This document shows positions 1 through 11,069 of a stretch of 64,000 nucleotides of DNA, piece after piece; the stretch's first letter is position 1; every line of letters begins with the position of its first letter. The notes under the pieces are model-generated. The model saw nothing but the letters and a program-made list of their open reading frames with translations. It had not been told where the DNA came from and searched no databases. A program made the position numbers and the translations under genes. The DNA is taken from the NCBI GenBank assembly GCA_022496805.1, contig CM040103.1:5474001-5538000 (forward strand), in the 5' to 3' direction. Origin of the DNA: Pohlia nutans (taxonomy: Eukaryota > Streptophyta > Bryopsida > Bryales > Mniaceae).

Positions 1-1610
1 CCTTCAATCGAACCTTCAATTGAATGTGAGTATTGCACAGGCTGAGTGTCGTGATTCTTCAGGCTGGATATATAGAGGCTACCGCCCACGTTGGTGATGA
101 AGAAAATGGAAAATGACTGATTGTAGAAATTATCGACTTTCCAAAGATGCTGTCCCTCACTCGATAGTCTGCAACATGCAATTAATAGAAGTGACAACGT
201 CAGTATACATCTTTTCATCAACTTGTGAACGATTTGATTCCACTTTTAGAATCGTTGCATTGAACTCATGTGATACTGACACAACTACGGAGTGATCCTA
301 CCAAATGGAGGGCTCCCAATTCGTGTCGTTGCTCTCCAGTTATTGAATTACGTGTCAAAATAAAGGAATAGTTGGGGAGAAATGGGCAGTGGGTGCAGGG
401 TTTAAAAATTTACCTTAGAAATTATTATTTTCCAACTCTAATAGTAGGATCGTGTTTTAGATTACGAGGAGAGTGCGTGGCAAATTTTTCATAGAAATTG
501 ACACTAGAGATTTCAAGACAATAACGCTTTAAGTGAAAAAGATGAAATTGCAGACTTTTTTGGTTTTTTTTTACCGCCTTTGCAAACATGGGAAAAATTG
601 TTAACTTGGTCTAAGAAATTTGTAATTTGTATTTAAATGTTTAATTTGGTATTTTCTGTGAAGAGAACAAATAAACACTCAGAAGAAAATGAATAGAAAG
701 AGGTGAAATTCATACCCAAAAACATGAAAAGCCTGCAGTTCAATAGAGGGTAATACTAGGTTTTGTCACAACAGTACCTCAACAATCTCCACAAATACAA
801 CCTTCTGTACGTTCAATTCATCGACTAGTAAATACCACCACTTCTATATAGCGTTGAATCACGTGAGCTACGGGATGATGCATGTCGTTAGAAGCGATTT
901 CCAAGGATCGTGAACGGATAACTAAAGAAATGAAGAAAAAAGGGTTATCACTAGGCTTGCCACAACTGTGCCAGGAGGTCATAACAGAGCGAAAGCATCA
1001 TTCGGTCCTATAAATGGAGAACATATAGCTTTTGTTAAATAATAACAAAGATTTCTGAAACCATTGATGGAACTGCTTGTTAAAGTTGAAGCAATTACTC
1101 TTCACCTACTTAACTGCAAGTTGCAAGTTGTTTGAATGAGATAAGATTATGACAAAGAGGCTCATGCTTCAACTTGTTAAAGTTGAAGCAATTACTCTTC
1201 ACCTACTTAACTGCAAGTTGCAAGTTGTTTGAATGAGATAAGATTATGACAAAGAGGCTCATGCACTTCCTTGGAGTTAGGGAGTTGACGAATTCCAGCG
1301 CGAAACGGTCGAGTGAAAAACCGAGCTGTATTGTATAATAGATTTTTTTTCTTTTGGCTTTTTTTTTTGGTTGATTTCAACAAAATACTTAATATATATA
1401 TATTTTTTTTCGACATTTTTTTGGGGAATTATTTTCTGCCAACCCGGGCTTCCACGTACGGCAGGAGTGTTCCCCAAGTCTGGTACGTTCCCGGTTGTTC
1501 CCGAAATGCTATAACCCTAACGCAAGCTCACAGACGTAGATCATTTTCATCGTCTCTCTCACGGGGCTTGTGTTTCCAGGACAGGTCCGGAGAAGCTTGT
1601 GTTCGTCGCC
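1..1610. other. Upstream region of RPB12; no gene seen
   Basis: No open frame here resembles a protein. The short frames around 1200-1700 lie in T-rich sequence and in a tandem duplication (listed separately). The last ~120 bases before 1611 are less AT-rich and include an ACCCTAA-type stretch near 1513, so they are probably the RPB12 promoter and 5' UTR. No TATA box was assigned with confidence. Confidence 0.5.
1076..1264. repeat. Tandem direct duplication, 92-bp units
   Basis: The sequence at 1076-1167 is repeated without a mismatch at 1173-1264 (period 97, five-base spacer). The unit starts CTTGTTAAAGTTGAAG and ends AAAGAGGCTCATGC. Perfect identity points to a recent duplication or an assembly artefact. 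It lies about 350 bases upstream of the RPB12 start codon. Confidence 0.9.
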
Positions 1611-2848
1611 ATGGACGGAGGCGTGAGCGCGCCGGCCCCGGAGCCTGTCACCTACCTTTGTGGTGGTCAGTCTCTTTTAATCGCATAATTCTTTTGTGAG
1701 GTTGAAGAAGCCGCGATCGTGACTTTATCATCCGAACTGAGCATTTTTGTGAAGAACCTAAACCCTAAACGGAATATCCATGTTCACACAAATTTTCCAT
1801 TAATTTCGAAGACACTGTCATTTAACCCCCACCGTGTATTTTCTATAGTGTTATAGGAAAATTGGACCCCCTGCTGAAAAGCATATGTTTGTGTAAAATT
1901 AACGATCGACACTGTTGATCCTGTAGTATAGAACAAGAGCTTTAAATCAGAAAACCGAGGTACGATGAATAAATGCTACCGTTGCAAAGTTCAGTGATGC
2001 AGATGGCCATATTGAGCGTTTTAGACGCTTAGGGTTTAAGCTTTAAGACATGTACGAAGATTGAGAAACGTAAAACTTGTTGCTGAATTACGAACCGGAG
2101 AACAAGAATAATATTCTGCTTTCCCGTAACCTAAGTCTTCGGCCTATTTTGCAGCTCTCTTGGACGATGAATGAGTTTAAAATCTTAGGGCTGATGCAGG
2201 GACGATTCACGATTGTAGCTTTTTCTGATCGTTAGTTGCTTTTTAATTGTTTTCCAGACTGTGGAGCTGACAATACGTTGAAACCTGGAGATGTGATCCA
2301 GTGTCGGGAGTGCGGGTATCGCATTCTCTACAAGAAGAGGACCAGACGCAGTAAGTGGACTAATTTGGCTATCAATTCTTCAACCAATTTTGCTGCTTCC
2401 TTTTTTCCAGCAACATCTTTTTCCGTTCTTTGTTTAAAGAACATGGCTAACCTCATCTGAAAGTTTTGCGAACGAGTGCGATGCCCTAATATGGTACTCC
2501 CTCCGTCCCAAAGTTATTGTAATGTTTGAAAGTGCTTTTTTAAGTAGGTCAAAAAAATACTTCCTTGTGGCTAATTTTATTTAGGTTGCAATGAACACAT
2601 GTAATGTTCTTCAATCATTCTAGTGACATAATTTGGAACCTTTTTTAATCATGTTTCTTACAATATTACCTAATCATGTTTGAAAGTCACTTTCAAACAT
2701 GACTTTCAAACATGACTTTCAAACATGACTTTCAAACATGACTTTCAAACATGACAATAACTTTGGGACGGAGGGAGTATGTGACAAGAATCACTTTACT
2801 CATTGTCTGTAATTTGACCCTGCAGTTGTCCAATTTGAGGCTCGCTGA
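1611..2848 (+). CDS. RPB12: DNA-directed RNA polymerases I, II and III subunit RPABC4 (Rpb12)
   Basis: Small zinc-ribbon subunit shared by the three nuclear RNA polymerases; in the family it helps hold Rpb2 and Rpb3 together in the nucleus. Coding exons are 1611-1665, 2258-2350 and 2826-2848 (171 bases, 56 aa plus stop). Introns begin GTCAGT and GTAAGT and both end CAG; phases agree. The protein shows the two CxxC knuckles of the zinc ribbon (C17/C20 and C34/C37), the conserved block [20 protein letters not shown], and the family C-terminus IVQFEAR. The length is normal for a plant RPB12. The start is the only ATG in frame ahead of the ribbon, in a good context (GCCATGG). The large introns hold repeats: intron 1 a dispersed-repeat copy, intron 2 a Stowaway MITE. 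No damage is seen. Confidence 0.97.
1757..1770 (+). promoter_or_regulatory. Telo-box-like motif in RPB12 intron 1
   Basis: AACCTAAACCCTAAAC lies about 90 bases inside intron 1. AAACCCTAA (telo box) is a known promoter or intron element of plant genes for the translation and growth machinery. The motif is visible; its role here is inferred. Similar telomere-like strings also form the ends of the TTAA transposons in this window, so the motif alone is weak evidence. Confidence 0.3.
1856..2034 (+). repeat. Dispersed repeat family A, copy in RPB12 intron 1
   Basis: Starts GGAAAATTGGACCCCC and ends with CAGATGGCCATATTGAGCG followed by TTTTAGACGCTTAGGG. The same ordered blocks (AAAGCAT, GATCGACACTGTTG, TAGTATAGAACAAG, ACCGAGGTA) recur at 62241-62574 and, inverted, at 63740-63936. 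Superfamily unknown; no clear inverted ends. Confidence 0.75.
2497..2777. mobile_element. Stowaway-like MITE (Tc1/mariner type) in RPB12 intron 2
   Basis: 281-bp element flanked by TA on both sides (2495-2496 and 2778-2779). The terminal inverted repeats start CTCCCTCCGTCCCAAAGTTA, the classic Stowaway end. No coding capacity. The right half holds an expanded 13-bp repeat (listed separately). A second copy lies at 11332-11558. Confidence 0.92.
2689..2753. repeat. 13-bp minisatellite inside the Stowaway MITE
   Basis: Five perfect head-to-tail units of ACTTTCAAACATG. The related MITE at 11332-11558 has a single unit at the same place, so the array expanded after insertion or in a sister lineage. 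Confidence 0.95.
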
Positions 2849-4651
2849 GCTCCAGATCACTTTGCTACACACGGTGGAGTCCAACCTGACTTCCCCAGTT
2901 TTCAATACTGATGTCGATTGTGGACAATCAGGACCCATTGACGTTTACTAGAATGTACATATCCAAAAGGCATAGATGACTGATAACTACAAATGGGTTT
3001 GTAGGGACTTATACCTGAACCTCAAAATCCACCAAACATTTTCATTGTAATATCATTATCAAACGATACAGGAGGTTAGCTGATACTCCTAAGTACAGCA
3101 CGTTACTGGAGCCGGTGTTTTATGAGCTTGAGAATTCGTCTTTTGCCGAAACAGGATTAAGTTGTGGATTGCAGCGCAAGAACTGTTGCAAGTGATTAGT
3201 GACAGGGAACTATTATCAGTAAAGGATGCTACCGGAAGTGTTTTACTAAATAAATTTTGCAGGGACGCTGCAAGAACTGTGTGATAAGGTAGTATGGTCT
3301 TAGGGCCGCTTCACACTACGGCCGTCCAAGTCGAGAGGCCGTGGGATTGAGAGTCCAAACTTTGTTGAGAGTCCAAAGAAATCTACTGAAAAAAGCAATT
3401 AAATATAGTTTTCATTTTTTATGAAAAGAAATCAACGGCCTCTCGACCATAGTGACGGGTCTTGCAAAATGTAGGACCCAAACTTCCACTCGAGAGGCTG
3501 TCACCTTGGTCAAAAAGTGTTGCCATGTAAGCATTTTGAAGGTTCACGGCCTTTGGACTTTGGCCTCTAGTGTGAAGGGTCGAGAGGCTGAAACCATGGT
3601 TTCTTGCAATTCGATTGGTGGAAACCGACGACCTCTCGACCTTTGGCCATAGTGTGAAGCGGTCCTTATTCTCACTTGTAATGAGGACAAATGAAAATTG
3701 AGAGGTATCCTGTTTTTCCAGGAATGCATAAAATCGTCATGAATTTTTGGTGTGCTGTAATGAGTGCTATTATGTCAGCCTTAGAATTAGCAAAAAGTGC
3801 ATTGATAATGGATGACCGATCCATCTAGCCTACTCTGTACACGATATTTACTTTACAAACGTTTATTGTCATAAAACAGATTCTAGATGAAAATTGTTCT
3901 TCACAAAGTTCTAGTTTACAAAGGTACAAGATCTGTTTATCACTGTCACTCCTCATCAATTGGTTTCTCTATGTCACGTTATGAGTGGTACACAGAATGG
4001 AGAATTTGCGGAAGGAAAAAAAGGTCACTAGAACTTCAAAGATAAATAAAAATGAAAAGAAACAGAAACTAAGGTAGGAAGCTCTAAACCCACCACAAGG
4101 GCTGTGAATTTATGAGGACACAGGGAGACCTGAGCATGATTTTGCACTGGAAGACAAATCCAAGCAAAGAGCAACACATTTTGCATCAAAAATTTTGGAT
4201 GTTGCTAAAATTAGTTATGAATTTCTGAAGTTGAAATGACATGGGTACATCCAAAATTTCAAAATGTTCATCCTTGGTAGAGTGCGGGTTTAGAACCGTG
4301 GCGGGTTTAGAGCCCTCTACCTTACTTCACTGCGCTTGAAAATGCAAAAGGACAAGGCACACTTGTTACACAAAAGGAAAATAAAATTCAAGTTATGAGA
4401 GAACAAAAGCACTTTCTCAATTGAACGGAAAGCCAACTAACATGTTGAACTTCTCACAATCGCTAAGCCAGACTCATGAATCTGGTATAAGAGTATGCAT
4501 GACCGAATCACCGAATCTGGTATAAGCCTATTCATGACTAGTACTATTTACGAGCAAACAGAAGGCTAAGGTAAGTGTGCTTGGGCAAGAGCAGTTCATT
4601 GATAAGATATTGAACTGTAGGAACCATGACCGGAGGAATAAAACAGCTCGG
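2849..4651. other. RPB12-EHD1 intergenic region (convergent 3' ends)
   Basis: Holds the 3' UTRs of RPB12 (+) and the EHD gene (-) and one MITE (3303-3665). I see no other gene. 3666-4560 is plain AT-rich sequence with a short local repeat (a phrase like CGGGTTTAGA occurs twice near 4290). Confidence 0.5.
3303..3665. mobile_element. PIF/Harbinger-like MITE (family H), copy 1
   Basis: 363-bp element with inverted ends GGGCCGCTTCACACTACGG and CCATAGTGTGAAGCGGTCC. It is flanked by a 3-bp TTA duplication (3300-3302 and 3666-3668), as expected for PIF/Harbinger. A second full copy is at 17697-18058. Confidence 0.9.
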
Positions 4652-7600
4652 CTAAGTGTCATATGGATTCCGGAACTTCTTGAGCAGCTCTGGGATATCA
4701 TAACCCAGCATGTCGTCCACTGCTTGCAACATCTTGGGCTTCAGTTTCTCGAACTTGTCAAAGTTGTATCCGGCAAGTCTTTCCCTGTAATGCTCCACGC
4801 TGGGAAAGTCACCTGGTGGCAGATGGAACTCTCGTTGCACCTGTATAATTAATTACATTAAACTCAAAATGGGCTTGTAACCAAGACATCAGAAAATAAT
4901 AACATCAAGATGCAGTTTCTGTCCCAAGATATTTTAAAAGGGTCTTATTCCTTTCTGCAACTGCTGCACACACATTAACCCCTGAGAGGCCCAAATGCAC
5001 CTAATGTTTTTTTCATCACTATTGAGTGGGTAGTACGGGAACATTCTTTTGTTCAATTTCATTTGGTTTTTTGACCTCACTGATCCTGGTGATAAATAAT
5101 TTGGCCCCATCTGAATCGTATTTTTTACAATACAATTAATCAAAGTGGTGAATTTAAAACCATGAAATCTCTGTAAAAATTGTTACAAAGATATGATAAG
5201 ACCATACATTTAGCCTGGTAAAGTGAACTTCACCTTGCCAAATTCCTCTTCCAAGGTATCAATCAAGCGTTGCTGCGTTTTAACCTTGCCAATAATGGCT
5301 GGCATTTCCTTCTTCAGTTGACCTATAATATAGGCATGAATCTTGGCTTGTCTTGCCCTCTTCACAAACTCGTTAATCTGAAGCACAACAGATGCACCAC
5401 ATGAGAACGCGTGCATGCACTCTCCATGAGCGATTACTAGTAAGATACAACTTAGTGGAAGATGTGGAATATTTGGGCGTACCCTTCGATCACAGGCCTT
5501 CCTTGGAATGTCCTTTAAGTCAGAGAGCAAGTCCTCCTGTTCCCTTTCAAATAACTCCTTCCCAATCGACCCCACCTTCTGCTCATCAATTGGTTTATCA
5601 TTGAAAGATCTGCAAGATTAACGAAAAAATCAGTCATCTCTTCAGAAAGGAAAATTCCTGAAAAAAATAAAGGAAAATTACTTGATCTCTTCAGTTCGCC
5701 CCTTGAATAACTTTACATGCCATATGGAGACCTAAACTTCAGGGCCTTGGGTGTCGGTAAAGTACGTTCATGAGGTTTAAGACTATCATAGTAGACCAGA
5801 TGCAGTCCAGCAAACCAAACGACTATTCTAGAAAATCAAAGACTGCCAATGATGTGATGAGAAATTATCTGAGCCTCAGAATGTCAGAAGACGCACCCAA
5901 TGTAAACGCGCATGACTTCAGGTGTGTTGAGGACCTTGCCCAATGACCACATGAGAGCGCCATATACTCTCATCAGCTGCAATATCAGCTCATAACATCA
6001 GCCCACGGGGAAAAAGCAGCCCAAACTTGGTTTTAAGAAGGAAGAACTTGCACTCATCTCTATCACAATCCTGAAACGCGGTCCCCTTGCAATTTGTGTA
6101 CTTGTTAACAGCCATAACTATCGCACAAAATGATGAGTTTTACGACCCAAGAGAGTGGAAAACTATTTAATGAAAAGATGGTAATCAAACCTGTTGCGTG
6201 TCGACTTGGTCAGCTTTGTTCAAAACAACGCGAATTTTGTCATCATGCCCACGCAGAGAAGAGATGACCCTTTTAAACTCATCGCTGATATCCAACTTGT
6301 GGGGGTCAAAAAGCAGCAGAATGAGGTCGCACTTGGATGCAAACCATTCCGTGACACCTGTAAAATCGTAACTCCTCTGGGTCCTTTGCTTCTCTCCAGA
6401 CAGCACTCCAGGTGTGTCCACAAAGGTGATGTGCTCCAACAACTGTTCCCAAAAGAAACGACACTAGTTATGAGAATCTGGAAGGTCACCAAACTATCGA
6501 CTCAAAAATAAAAATGCCATGTCAAAGCAAGAAAAAATCTACGCATATTTCTTTATCCTCTCAAGATTACTCGGGAGCAATTTCATCCACTGTTTCAAGT
6601 TTTTCAAGGTTAGGTTTAACCCCTAAGCATCCACGGTAACCAGAATCGTCACCATGTTTTTTTTTAACAGTTTTGAGTAGGTCATATTTGGACTTCCTCT
6701 TATTCATATGTATTTATTTTCGACCAACACAGGCAATGATCTTCACTAGTTCTAGTGATATAAAATTTGTCCCCATCTGAATTATATTTTTCACAATATG
6801 ATTAAATGAATTTGTCATTTTAAAGCTGTGAATCCCTGGTCCTCTAAGGGTTAAGCAAGACTAGTCAGCTGAGGAGATCATACAGGATGTGGCATTTGAG
6901 AACACTCGAACTTATTGAGGAAAGCCTGGCCAAATCTGGTGAGACCACTGAAAGGCATGTCTGCCTGAACTGCAATTGTATTACCAGGCACGCTTCGCTC
7001 GTCTGGTCCTCCCTGGAAAATCACACGAACACATATACATTTATCAGATGAGCAGCTCACCCTTAAATCCCACAATGAGGGATATAAACTTTCAATAAGT
7101 GATGAAGTAAAAAGATCCAGCATTGATAAAAGCACACAGAAATCCTTCGGTCGATTATACGAACAGGTAATGAGGTGCAGTCATATTTCACAAGCAAGCC
7201 TATCTTCCCAAATTCTCCGCGTACATGGTTGATGCGGAGAAAAGTGACTGCAAGAAACTGAATACTTAAGAAAAAAATTTGGACTCTGGAGAGGAAGTAC
7301 CCACCATGACTACAACAAATCGGTCAGTTGTAGGCTCAGGCCCAATGTGCGCTCCTGGATAACCAGTTCGTAGCAAATGCTTGATGAAAGTGGTTTTGCC
7401 TGTTGAGTATTGACCCAGCAGCATCACCTGAGGCTTGGACTCAAAGTCACTATCTGTCTGCACAGAATGGACAATCACAACATTAGCCATCTCACAATGC
7501 CCATGAGAACAAAGTCATACCAATATCGAAGTATGCAAAAAATAAAATATTACCAGAGTAGGCGAGACGAAGTCATTGAAACGGTAGGCGACTTCCAAGG

Positions 7601-9487
7601 GCTTCAGTTTCTCATTATAGAGTTTCTTCAAGCCGTCCACAATGGATGTAACTGCCTCCGCTGACAGTGCCTGCCAGCCAACACCAACCTTAAACAACTG
7701 TAAATCTACTGAACTTAAAACGCCTTAGAAATTACAGAAACCTGACATCAAAATACATCCATATAGACACAGACGAACTAATAATTAGCACTTTCAGGTG
7801 GCATAAACTGTACAGAATTTAACGTACAAAATACTGCGTGTGGAAACCAAAAATGGCACCGCTGCTTCTAGGAACATTCGGTGACAATTATACATTTGAC
7901 AAGATCCTCACCTTTCGCGGAGCCTTCTGACTGAACCATCGTGATGGTTGTGATAGCTGTCGCTGTGGAGATGATGACCCTGTTGATGCATCATGTAACA
8001 AACTTAGTATGTAATTTGGCCTTGCATATGCAGCTGCAGTCACTTATCATGTGTGTTTTTAGTCCAGCACACTAAAAAATCCTATGAAAACCTCACAAAA
8101 TATCAACTATGATAAGACGGAACAAACCGTTGCTGTGGAATGAGTCATTTGAGGATGGGGATGTGCGTTGTTGTCCCTTCTGAAAAAAGGCATTTGGAAA
8201 TGAAGATTCAGTGAAAAATTTAAGCACAAAAGCATTCACAAGGCGATAGCCTATTAATTGTACATCATGACAGAGTAAATTCCACTACCAGAGAAGTAAC
8301 AAACTAAAGAATGAGAATGAACCGCACCGACATTAGCTCCTCCAACCCAGTCATGGTGGGTGCGGCAACATTCTCCAGATCTACAGGACAAAATTAACAT
8401 TTCAACATTAATTGCCAAGTATTAACATATCCAGAGAATCAACAGTATATTACAATACCAGTTCACAACATGCTAGCATTCGTAAACTACTTGCTGAAAG
8501 TCAAATCACAACGCTCACTTCTAACAATTAGACACTGTAGATATTTGACATCCAGATATACTAGATATGAATTAAACGCGTCAAAGCAGATATGAATTTA
8601 CCAGCATCCTTAAGAATGTCGGGACTGACATCCTTGCCTGACTGGGCCAGTGAGATAACCTGCAAAGCCCCACTATAGTTGTGAGATAGTACTCTTTCAT
8701 AAGAGAAAGGCTCTTACAAGCAAAAAATATTGCACAGATGAATGTCTTTTAGAGAAACCATAATAATCCACTATAAGTGTACTGATTCATGGGGTCCTAG
8801 AGAGTTGGCAACGACTAACCTGCATCGCAGAGACGAACTCCTGGAAGCCGAGAAATCCCTGTCGCTTGACATCAGCGATTGACCACACCTAACCCAAAGA
8901 ATCACAGCAGTCAGTGCCAGATCTGCTCAACATATAAAGTTCGAATTGAGGCATCCAAAGAAAGTAAATAAACTTCTCACTAGCCATTGTACTCCACAAA
9001 CGGTAAAAGACACGATGACATTCATGAAATATTTTTCATGGCTGGAACTCTGCTCAAAAATCTTCAAGAGGTTCAATGAGAGATAAAATACCTGCTTCAA
9101 TTCTGCCCTAGGCAACGCAGAGAGGGAGAAGAATTTCACTGCGTCGTTTCCGGTCAGACGACCATCGCCATCTGCAAATCGATTAAAGAAAAGGAAAATT
9201 GGATTCACTGGGCATACAGCAACAAAAATAACTGCTGAAATGCTTGTACCATAACCCTACAAAGAATTAGACAGAGTTAACCCACGCACTTCAAACTAAG
9301 AAAATGGTCACAACTATGAGCAAGAATAGAACCTCAACAACAATGAGTAGTTCTCTTTTTAAGAATGAAAATGCATCGTGGAATTCTTAAAGTTGACAAA
9401 AAACAAACCTGCATCGGCGTATTCGAACCACTGCCGGTACGCTTGCTCATCAAGTTTCGTAGTTGGTCTGCTCGCTAGTACATCCAT
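4652..9487 (-). CDS. EHD1: EH-domain containing dynamin-like ATPase (EHD1/EHD2 type)
   Basis: Membrane-remodelling ATPase of endocytic recycling. Fifteen coding exons, 5' to 3' on the minus strand: 9487-9409, 9171-9092, 8888-8820, 8659-8602, 8380-8328, 8179-8128, 7979-7912, 7670-7554, 7457-7305, 7012-6884, 6442-6191, 5976-5897, 5609-5483, 5377-5234, 4840-4652. They total 1650 bases, 549 aa, with all splice sites GT/AG and all phases consistent. An N-terminal EH domain with an EF-hand loop ([10 protein letters not shown], from about residue 25) precedes a linker rich in S, P and Q (about 110-155). The GTPase-like domain has a P-loop GQYSTGKTT (207-215), DTPG (295-298) and NKAD (361-364). The C-terminal helical part ends NPYDT. 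The N-terminal EH domain is the plant arrangement; animal EHDs carry it at the C-terminus. Length matches the ~545-aa family norm. The start gives [10 protein letters not shown]; a nearby upstream ATG in this frame runs into a stop. Introns carry TTAA MITEs. It is divergent to the PAXX-like gene. Confidence 0.96.
4979..5173. mobile_element. Relic of the short TTAA MITE family in EHD1 intron 14
   Basis: TTAA (4975-4978) is followed by CCCCTGAGAGGCCCAAATG. Internal blocks match the family (GATCCTGGTGATAAATAATT, CCCCATCTGAATCG, TTTACAATAC, AAACCATGAA). The right end has decayed and no second TTAA is visible. Confidence 0.7.
6620..6850. mobile_element. Short TTAA MITE (piggyBac-like) in EHD1 intron 10
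   Basis: 231-bp element between TTAA at 6616-6619 and TTAA at 6851-6854. The left end is CCCCTAAGCATCC and the right end GGTCCTCTAAGGG. The core contains TCTTCACTAGTTCTAGTGAT and CACAATATGATTAAATGAAT, shared with the other short copies. No coding sequence. Confidence 0.85.
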
Positions 9488-11069
9488 GTCTCTCTTTGCT
9501 TGCAATAGCAACAGCCTTCGATATTTGGCACTCACATGTGCATTGTCAACTGAACCCTAATTACAGACGGGCAAGAAATTCAAGATCCAACAAAATGGCA
9601 GTGATCTCAGGTAGACAGACAAAATGATTAGCGATCGCGGCACCAAAACAGCAAACCATAAAACATACGAAAGAAAAACTACATGCACCTCACAGAAAGA
9701 AGCGCATAGGACAGAACGACGAAACCGAGGCAGTCAAGCAAATTATAAAATGATTCCTCACCACAGAGGAAGGACATGCGAAGCGACAACACGAACGGAA
9801 ACACAAAGAATATAAGTGAGCTTAAAGCTTCAAAAGAATGAAACCTCCAGTCCCACAATGCACCCAACAGACACATAAAATGGGACGCACCGGAAATGGC
9901 GAGAATCTGTACGAACTCCGTGCAAGCAACAAGTCACTAAACTTCAGGAGAAAGACATGCAAATATCCAGCAACCCGAAGCTTTGATGACGATCAAGCTA
10001 AAGATAGGTTGCAATGCAGGAAGAGCAGTATTATGTAAGCGAAAGGATCGTTGCCCTGTGTCCAGAGTGCGGGCGGCGGGGTTGTTGAGTGGCAGGACAG
10101 GGAGTGCAACGGAAACAGTTGCTTGCTTATTCAGGATTTTCAAATTTGAACAACGTCCGGATTCTCCGCCCAATTCCCTCATTCCTCCAACATCCATGCT
10201 GTCAGTCAGTCCCTCACTGGCTTTCATTCATTTCATTCTCTGTTTCTTCATCGACTCTGTTTGCACAGCTCGCTTCCGTTGCATTCATTGCGACTGGAAA
10301 TTACTGTAGTATGAACGGTCTTGGGTCCACGACCCATGCGTGTGTTTAATACCACGTTTAAGGCCATTTCGGACAGTTCTTTTTTCCAAAAGGTTTAACT
10401 AACTTAGTTCGGCGAGGTCAAAAATATTTGCACGAATGTGGATTCAGGTTTCTGCTTTCGTGAGGCGGCTTGCTTGATCGGAAGTCTTATTCAATAGATT
10501 GAATGCGAAGCTATTCTCTGTGTTGGATTCGGAATTAGGGTTGCAATTGATCGTTTCGTAAATTTTTCTCCTAGCTTCGTAAATTTGCGAAGCTATGAGG
10601 ATTTTTACTTTATTTTTATTTTCACTTTTCCTGAGAATTTTCAAACAGGTTTAGTTCGAACTATGGTTTAGTGCAAATTGGAATAATTCCGGTTTTCTGT
10701 CTGATGGACCAATTTAGTTGACGTGAGAAGGGTTTCTGTGAGTAATTGGCTGTTCTTTTTTCTTTTTCTTTTTCTTTTCTTCTTCTTCCGGGAATCACGT
10801 GAGGTTTTTTAATCGGAGGAGTGCGTGAATGCGAAGCTGTCTGTGCGATTGAGAGTTGGAAATTAGGGTTTTAGGTTTTCTGGACTGTCTGTCTGATGGA
10901 CCAATTGATGTGAGGAGGGTTTCTGTAATCAGTTATGTTCTTTTTTGTTTTTTGTTTTCGGGAAACACGTGAGGTTTTTTGTTTGTCGTGGTTTTAATCG
11001 GAGGAGAGCGTGTCTGTGCGATTGAGAGCTGGGAATTAGGGTTTAGGGTTTTTCCGTGTGCTCAATTAC
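9488..11069. promoter_or_regulatory. Divergent promoter region of EHD1 and the PAXX-like gene
   Basis: 1.58 kb between two divergent start codons, with no convincing coding sequence; open frames at 9.6-10.3 kb resemble no protein. It must hold both 5' UTRs and both promoters. Just upstream of the PAXX-like start lie a tandem duplication (10697-11053), two CACGTG boxes (10796-10801 and 10966-10971) and GGGTTTAGGGTTT-like telo-box strings (11039-11051). Transcription starts cannot be fixed from sequence alone. Confidence 0.55.
10697..11053. repeat. Imperfect tandem duplication carrying G-boxes
   Basis: Unit 1 (10697-10888) and unit 2 (from 10889) both begin CTGTCTGATGGACCAATT. They continue with GAGGGTTTCTGT or a variant, a T/C-rich tract, a CACGTGAGGTTTTTT block, AATCGGAGGAG, GTCTGTGCGATTGAGAG and an ATTAGGGTTT end. 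The period is ~192 bases with small indels. Each unit holds one CACGTG palindrome, the ABRE/G-box core. Confidence 0.85.
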
